Program-made: the position numbers and the translations under genes
Shown: one piece after another, positions 35,112-64,000 of the stretch
Position numbering within the stretch: the first letter of the stretch is position 1
Layout: each line of letters starts with the position of its first letter
Assembly (NCBI GenBank): GCA_013396655.1
Contig: WBMV01000447.1
Coordinates: forward strand, 260,013-324,012
DNA from: Campylorhamphus procurvoides
Taxonomy: Eukaryota > Chordata > Aves > Passeriformes > Dendrocolaptidae
DNA length: 64,000 bases
Reading direction: 5' to 3'
Notes under the pieces: model-generated
The model's database searches: none
Seen by the model: only the letters and a program-made list of their open reading frames with translations
What the model was told of the DNA's origin: nothing

Positions 35112-38100
35112 CAGGGAGAGCTCATCCACCAAGCAAGCACAGTAATAAAAGAAGAAGCATTTTACTCTTGGATCCAGCTGATCTCTGACCACACCAAGGC
35201 CTGAGTCATAGGAAGCAATGGAGCTGCCACTGTAGCAGATACATGCAATTGTCCAAAATTTGGTTTAACCTGAAAATTCTCCTGAAGATACCAGACGATG
35301 TTTTAAGCAGGCACATCTGGGTGCAGCTCCTGCTATTACAGAAGGTTTCTTAGGTGTGGCAGAACAGCTACTGGAGAAATTAACCCTCCAACACAAGATG
35401 TGGCTTACTGTTCTCTGAGCAGCATTGGAAGCCAACCACATTGAAACCGGTTTAAACAGGAGAGAGACTTTCGTGCTTTGTATTGTGTAACTCGTGCAGC
35501 TTTGCAGAAGTTTATCCTAGAAACCACCAGTTGTGAGGTAAAATTAATCTTACAGCATCAGTTCCTCCCTTCTTTGTGAAATGTTGGTAAACACAGAAGA
35601 GATTTGAGTATCAACAAAACCAAAAGGGCTTTAGGGAAGGGGGAAAAAAACCCACAAACAAACAAAAGACCTTGGATAATAGAAATTTTGACAAATTTGC
35701 TAAATGAGAATTTTGTTCCAATGACACACCACTAACATTCCAAACTCTGCTTGCTTCAAAAAAACAGTAAGAATGCTATTGGAATGGTTTGTACCACAGG
35801 AGTGCCTAGGGGCTAATTAGCTGGTGTTAAAAGGCACTGTATGCATATTTACATTTCCACAGTCTATGAAAAGACAATCACAGGTCCAGAAAACCCATGG
35901 GAACATAGCAATATACATCAAATGGGGGGAAAGGAGTGAAAACAAGGATGTAGAGTAATGATAGGATGATTTGTGTTAGTGAGGTGAGCAGTCTGTCACT
36001 TCACCTCAGCAGGACTGTCATTCTACCTGTATGTCAGTGCACAGGAGGCTGTATCTTGAGTCCTGGGACTGTTCACTCTCTCATGCACCCAACAGTTCTG
36101 GTGGTCTTGCGTGCTAAAGGACAAAGCAAAAATGAGTGATAGTCAGCTCAAGACAAAAGATATCTGCAGCATGTATTTAATGTATAAAAAAAAGGGAAAA
36201 TTGCATTTGTTGGGCTGGTAAGGAGAAGGAAGCAGCTGCTAGGATACTAGAGGACAAAGGCTTGCACACATTTTTTATTTCTGTGAACGGAAATGAAAGA
36301 AGGAAAAGAGCTTAAGGGAAAAGAGAGAGAGCTTTCAAAGTTGCTCTGTGTCCTTAGCTTCCCTGAGAATTTTTTCTTTCTGTATCTGATTTAGATTATA
36401 AAGTCCCTAGGGCAGCAGTAGTCTTTAATTTGAGTCTTCTTCAGTACTGGCTAAATTATGATGCTTAATGAGCAAATAAAGTGTTGATAAATTCATATAA
36501 AGGTTGCCTGCCTGCAGTCTGGCACTTAATAGATTACATCCAGTTAGGCCTGAAGTAAAAATATCTGTATTGAACCTGAGCACAGGATAAGCTTTAAGGG
36601 AAGAGCATGAGAGTCCTTCCACTGCCTTCAAACAAGGGAGGTTCTGGTTCATGTTGAAAAGCATTCTTTGAAATTAAGGGTGTGCATCTGTGTACTGTAC
36701 ATTCAGGTATGTTTCTGCATATCGCATATGGTAATTTCCCACCAGACAAACTACAGACCCAGTCAGGCAATCTGCTGTGTCTTGGTGGACCCCAGGGTTC
36801 CACGTGGGTGCAGAAGCCGGCCATGCAAAGCAGCTTGCTGGATTATGGCATAATTCACTGCTGTGGTACAGCTTACTCACTCTAAAGGGCTTTATTCACA
36901 GCAGGGATGACTGAGGTGCCGGGAGGCGCAAGCCAAGTTGAAATAGATTAGTCGGGCTTATTTCATGCTTTGTTGTAGTGGCTACATTTTAGACAGATTG
37001 TGAAAATGATGTTATTCTTAAGATTTAGATCACAGTACTGCCTAGAGACTAATAAAAATTGGAGATTCTGCTGTAAAGGTTGGGTCCTAAATAATGTGAA
37101 AACACCAACAAGTCTGCAATCCCAGCCATCTGCAAGCTAAAGAATGGCAAAGACTTAGGCACCATTTGGTTTGCCAACTTCAGCAGGCTCTGGGATATTT
37201 AGAAGAATATGGAGGCTGATAAACAGACTCACATGGCTTTTATGTTTCCTTTCTTATCCTATTCGGCTTACAATAGTAAGTGCCATATTTTGCTTCCTGC
37301 TTTAGCCCTCAGGAATTTAGTCTGTTCTTTTTGTTTTGAGTTGCTAAAGGAAAGGTAGATGTGGAGGTGGTAGCAGATTTAACTTGGGACAAAACTAAAA
37401 AAATGCTGCTATGGCCATATCCCCCCATCTAATGAAAACAAACAATCTGGAAAAAAGTTCCCAGATCAATATATTAAGCAAGGAGGAAAAAAAAAATCAT
37501 TTTGCTGATAAAAATGGCATTCCCAATAGAGGCTTTTGTCACTTGAATTATACAAATAAAACTACTAGTCTTACCTGTGTTCTAACATATCTGAAGTTAA
37601 GTCTGCTCTGAGTAAAGTCCTTGCAAATTAAGTCAGATTGTACAGAAGGACAGTGCGACAGCAAGTATTTATTTTGTGGGCCATTTGGCTAAGAATCTGG
37701 CAGGTGAGACCTCTCAGGTGAGGCTGAGGGGGCCATGCAGAGAAGAAGCGGGGGTGGAAGACCGAATAGGGCAGGGAGGAAGAGCCAGGCACGGTGTGAA
37801 AAGCTTTGAAACAGTGTAAAGGAATTGCAACGTCTACCTAAGAAAGCAAGCTGAAGAAATGTCTGTCGCAGAAACAGTTTCCACTTACCTCCTCCCTCCC
37901 CCTGCCCCAAGAAATTAAATTATATACTTTGTTACACAGAGATAGATAAATAGATATATATGTACAGAGAGAGACATAAAACTGTGGTTGATGAAAACGT
38001 AAGACACACGGTATCACAATATTATTCAGTTAACAAGAAACAAGGAGTAGCAGAAACAATTAAAAAAATACCATGACAGCATATGGAACCTTCCACATTC

Positions 38101-40370
38101 AGTTGCATTTAAAAACTTTATAAAAGAAACTTTAAAAACAACTGCATTCTCCTCACCTCAAAACAGTGTCCTTTGTTGGCAGACAATATCAATATTTAAG
38201 ACACCTTCCCAGTTTTACATGTTTGAATCAACAGATGTCTAGCACAGGCATTAGAAATTTATAATCCCACTGTAAGAGACAGCATATAGGGGGATTTTGA
38301 CTTGTAGAGGGCAAGCAGAGGTATGGCTTGAAGCACTGTGGCATTTTAAGAGTGATATTAGAAAGAGAAGGCAGCTCCCACTCCTGATGGATGTAATAGC
38401 CATTTTCCACTCAGGGTAAACAAGGAATCAATGAGTTGCCCACTTTTTAGTGTCAGCTGAAACAATGGAAAACATCTGCCCAAGGACACAAATGGACAGA
38501 GCTAAATAGCATAGGTCATGTCTTCCTAGGGGGGGTCCCGATATACAATATATGATGGAGCAGGGGACTGAAGGAATTTAAGTCTTGTACATGAAAGAAA
38601 AGGGGCAGAAACATGGGAGAGAATGAAAAAGTCATACAAATACAAACTGAGATTCACCTACTTGCCTGAGAAAAAATTACATTGATTTTGAGAGATGGGA
38701 TGGGCTGGTTGAATACATGTATATATACAGAAGTAGGGAGACCTTCTTCATCACTTCCCCTCTCCTCCCCATCGTAACCTCACAGGCCCACTGTTCATGC
38801 TGGTTCTGGTTCTTATCTCTCTCTGAGTTGATGTCACTCACCAACCCAGCAGAAAAGCTTATTTATGTAGGGGTCATACCTGTAGCACAGGCACTGCACT
38901 GGGTGGAATTGCTTGTGGAAGGAGGGGAGTATGAAGAGTGAGATGAGGGGGGGATGTTACAAAAAAGAGGAGGAAGAAGGTGAGACAAAACTTCCTTTTG
39001 GAGGAATGGAACCATCCAATCAGCTCAGCTGCGTGCAAAAGCACAGCCTGAAAGCAAGCACATAGAAGCAAAGCACAATCTGGAAGTAAGCTGAGAGGTT
39101 CACCTTGTGCTTTATCCTTACTCTGGTCTCCAATAGAAATAGTCCTAATACCCTAAATTCTCACAAACAGAAAGGTCAGAAGTGGCAATGTGTAAGGATA
39201 CTGCTCTAATACAGCTGCAGTAAGCTGCCATGGTTTCTAAACATGATTCAAGAAGCAGACAGAGCATATTTCATCTGGAAAGATAAGAGTGTATGATGCC
39301 TGGGGAAAGAGTTAGATGTACTTTGACATAGATAATAAGGTGCCATGCCTTAGACTTGACTGTCTTTTGCATACCCATCTCCCTGTGAGGAATATCTGAA
39401 GATGTCATTAAGGAGAACAAAGCAAAGCAAAGCTCTGAACTGCAGCCTTTGCATGCTAAATATTGTCCTGAATACACAGTGTGCCTGGATGGATACCCTT
39501 TGAAATGGGAATAGAGGTGTCGCCTGGTGCTTTTCTCAATCTGAGAGTGAGACAATAAAGTCCCACTTATTAAAAAAAAAAATCCATAATAGTAGTCTGG
39601 GAAACCATAACTTATGATAGCTTTATTAAAGTACTTTATCATGTTCATGTAGAATGCTCAAATACTTTCAATGAAAGTTCCTACTAAAGTAAAACCTCCA
39701 AGGTCATACCAAATATGGTCAGAAAGTACCTAGAGAAATCTCTGTGTTTTGTCTTCCTCAGCACCCATAACCTTTTATACTTCAGTGAAATATCTGCAAA
39801 TGATTCAGTTAACCTCTCTTGAATTTTAAGGCAGACTGAATTCTTGGAGTATCTGGGACTATTTGCAGTCTTGGATGCAAGCTCTACCATCAGCTGATTT
39901 ATCTTGAGGTCATGTAAAATTAGCATGGTTTGCTTTGTGGATTTTATATCTTTATTAAAAAAAAATCCTTCAATTATCCATAGTTCTTTAAACACTTTAG
40001 GATGATAGCATGTAGCAGGTTAAGTTTGCTTTTCTGTGAGCCATTTTATGTGAAGAATTTTGAAGGACACAGATGACTAGGCACACAGCATAAGAACAGT
40101 TCAGTCCTGGTGACATCTAATGCTCCAGGGAGAAAGACCAGATTTTGCAAATGAATTCAAGGACTGCATTTTGCTTTCCAGGTATCTCACTAAGAGTCAC
40201 AGAAACATTACTGTGCCAAGCTCTTGCCAGGAAATCAACTCTACCCAGGTGAGTCACCAAAATGAAATCCTTCTTGGAGCAGACTACAATCGTACCCACA
40301 TTGTAAATTCACATAGGTGCACCACGTAATTTTACGGCAGAGCACCCTGTTGGGATGGTACGCTGGGTTC
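35112..40370. other. MED4-ITM2B spacer, right part, upstream of ITM2B
   Basis: Unique AT-rich sequence with short simple repeats, for example GATA/TATA near 37943. No coding gene is supported. Promoter-proximal elements of ITM2B may lie in the last kilobase. Confidence 0.55.
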
Positions 40371-40971
40371 ACTGCACCGGAGAGGAAGGGGTAAGGTCAC
40401 ACCTCCACTTCCCCGGTGCTCCTCGTGTCCTTCCCCAGGAGTTTAACAACTCGCGGACTTTCACCTTCACGCTGCCTACGTTCTTCGGGGACCTAAGACC
40501 CAAACATTTTAACAACAACAAAAAGAAAGAAATTAAACCGGCAGCCAGGGCAGCGGGTGAGCCGAGCTCGGGGGAGCGCAGGGCCGGCAGGGTGTGGGCG
40601 CTGTGCGGCCGGAGCCCCTCGGGGCTCGCCCGGGGCAGCAGCAGCAGAGACCAGCCACACACCAGCCCCACCGGGAGCCCTTGGCAGCATCGGGCCGGGG
40701 CAGGGCAGGGCGGGGCGGGCAGAGGGCGAGGCCCCGCGGCCACCCCCTCCCCTCTTTCCGACCGCCCTGTCAGGCACCGCCTCCTCCTCTGCTTCTCTCC
40801 TTCTCCTCCTCCTCTCCTCCTCGCCGCCTGACAAGGGCCCGGGGGTGGCAGCGAGTGCGCGGCGGCAGCGGGGGCTCGGCTCGGCAGGAGGCAGAGCGCA
40901 CGGAGCCCCGCCGGTCCGGGCTGCCGCTCGTCCCCGTTCCGCCTGCGGCTGCGGCGCGCTGAGAGCCGGCC

Positions 40972-64000
<23,029 letters not shown>

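Overview
The window is nuclear DNA from a bird. Three vertebrate genes with GT-AG introns lie in the order NUDT15 (+), MED4 (-), ITM2B (+). From established knowledge, this is the human 13q14 order SUCLA2-NUDT15-MED4-ITM2B-RB1. At least nine fragments of CR1-type LINEs, the dominant avian retroposon, are scattered through introns and spacers. I cannot name the species. The sequence looks like a draft assembly: it has a 100-N gap and two single Ns, one of them sitting at the joint of an exact 601-bp duplication.

Layout. 1-1302: NUDT15, three exons, complete (161 aa), with a CpG-island start. 1303-5111: convergent spacer holding both 3'UTRs. 5112-11619: MED4 on the minus strand, seven exons, complete (270 aa, the same length I recall for the human protein). 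11165-12020: MED4 CpG-island promoter, interrupted by the gap. About 12030-40370: roughly 28 kb of spacer with CR1 pieces, an LTR-like segment, simple repeats and the duplicated block, and no coding gene that I can support. 40380-41580: ITM2B CpG island. 40972-62295: ITM2B exons 1-4 (183 codons). Intron 1 is about 16.7 kb, and the last exons lie beyond the right edge.

The three genes are linked by conserved synteny, not by a shared pathway. NUDT15 is a nucleotide-sanitising Nudix hydrolase, MED4 is a subunit of the Mediator transcription coactivator, and ITM2B (BRI2) is a type II membrane protein with a BRICHOS domain. Exon boundaries were set by hand from splice signals, reading phase and protein similarity recalled from the human orthologues. 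All phases close exactly: NUDT15 486 nt, MED4 813 nt, ITM2B 549 nt so far.

I found no new multi-gene system. The points most worth checking are the apparent false duplication at 33909-35111, a GC-dinucleotide run inside NUDT15 exon 2, a pair of overlapping hairpins in MED4 intron 1, the poly-Ala/poly-Gly MED4 N-terminus, and a tandem NAGNAG acceptor in ITM2B.
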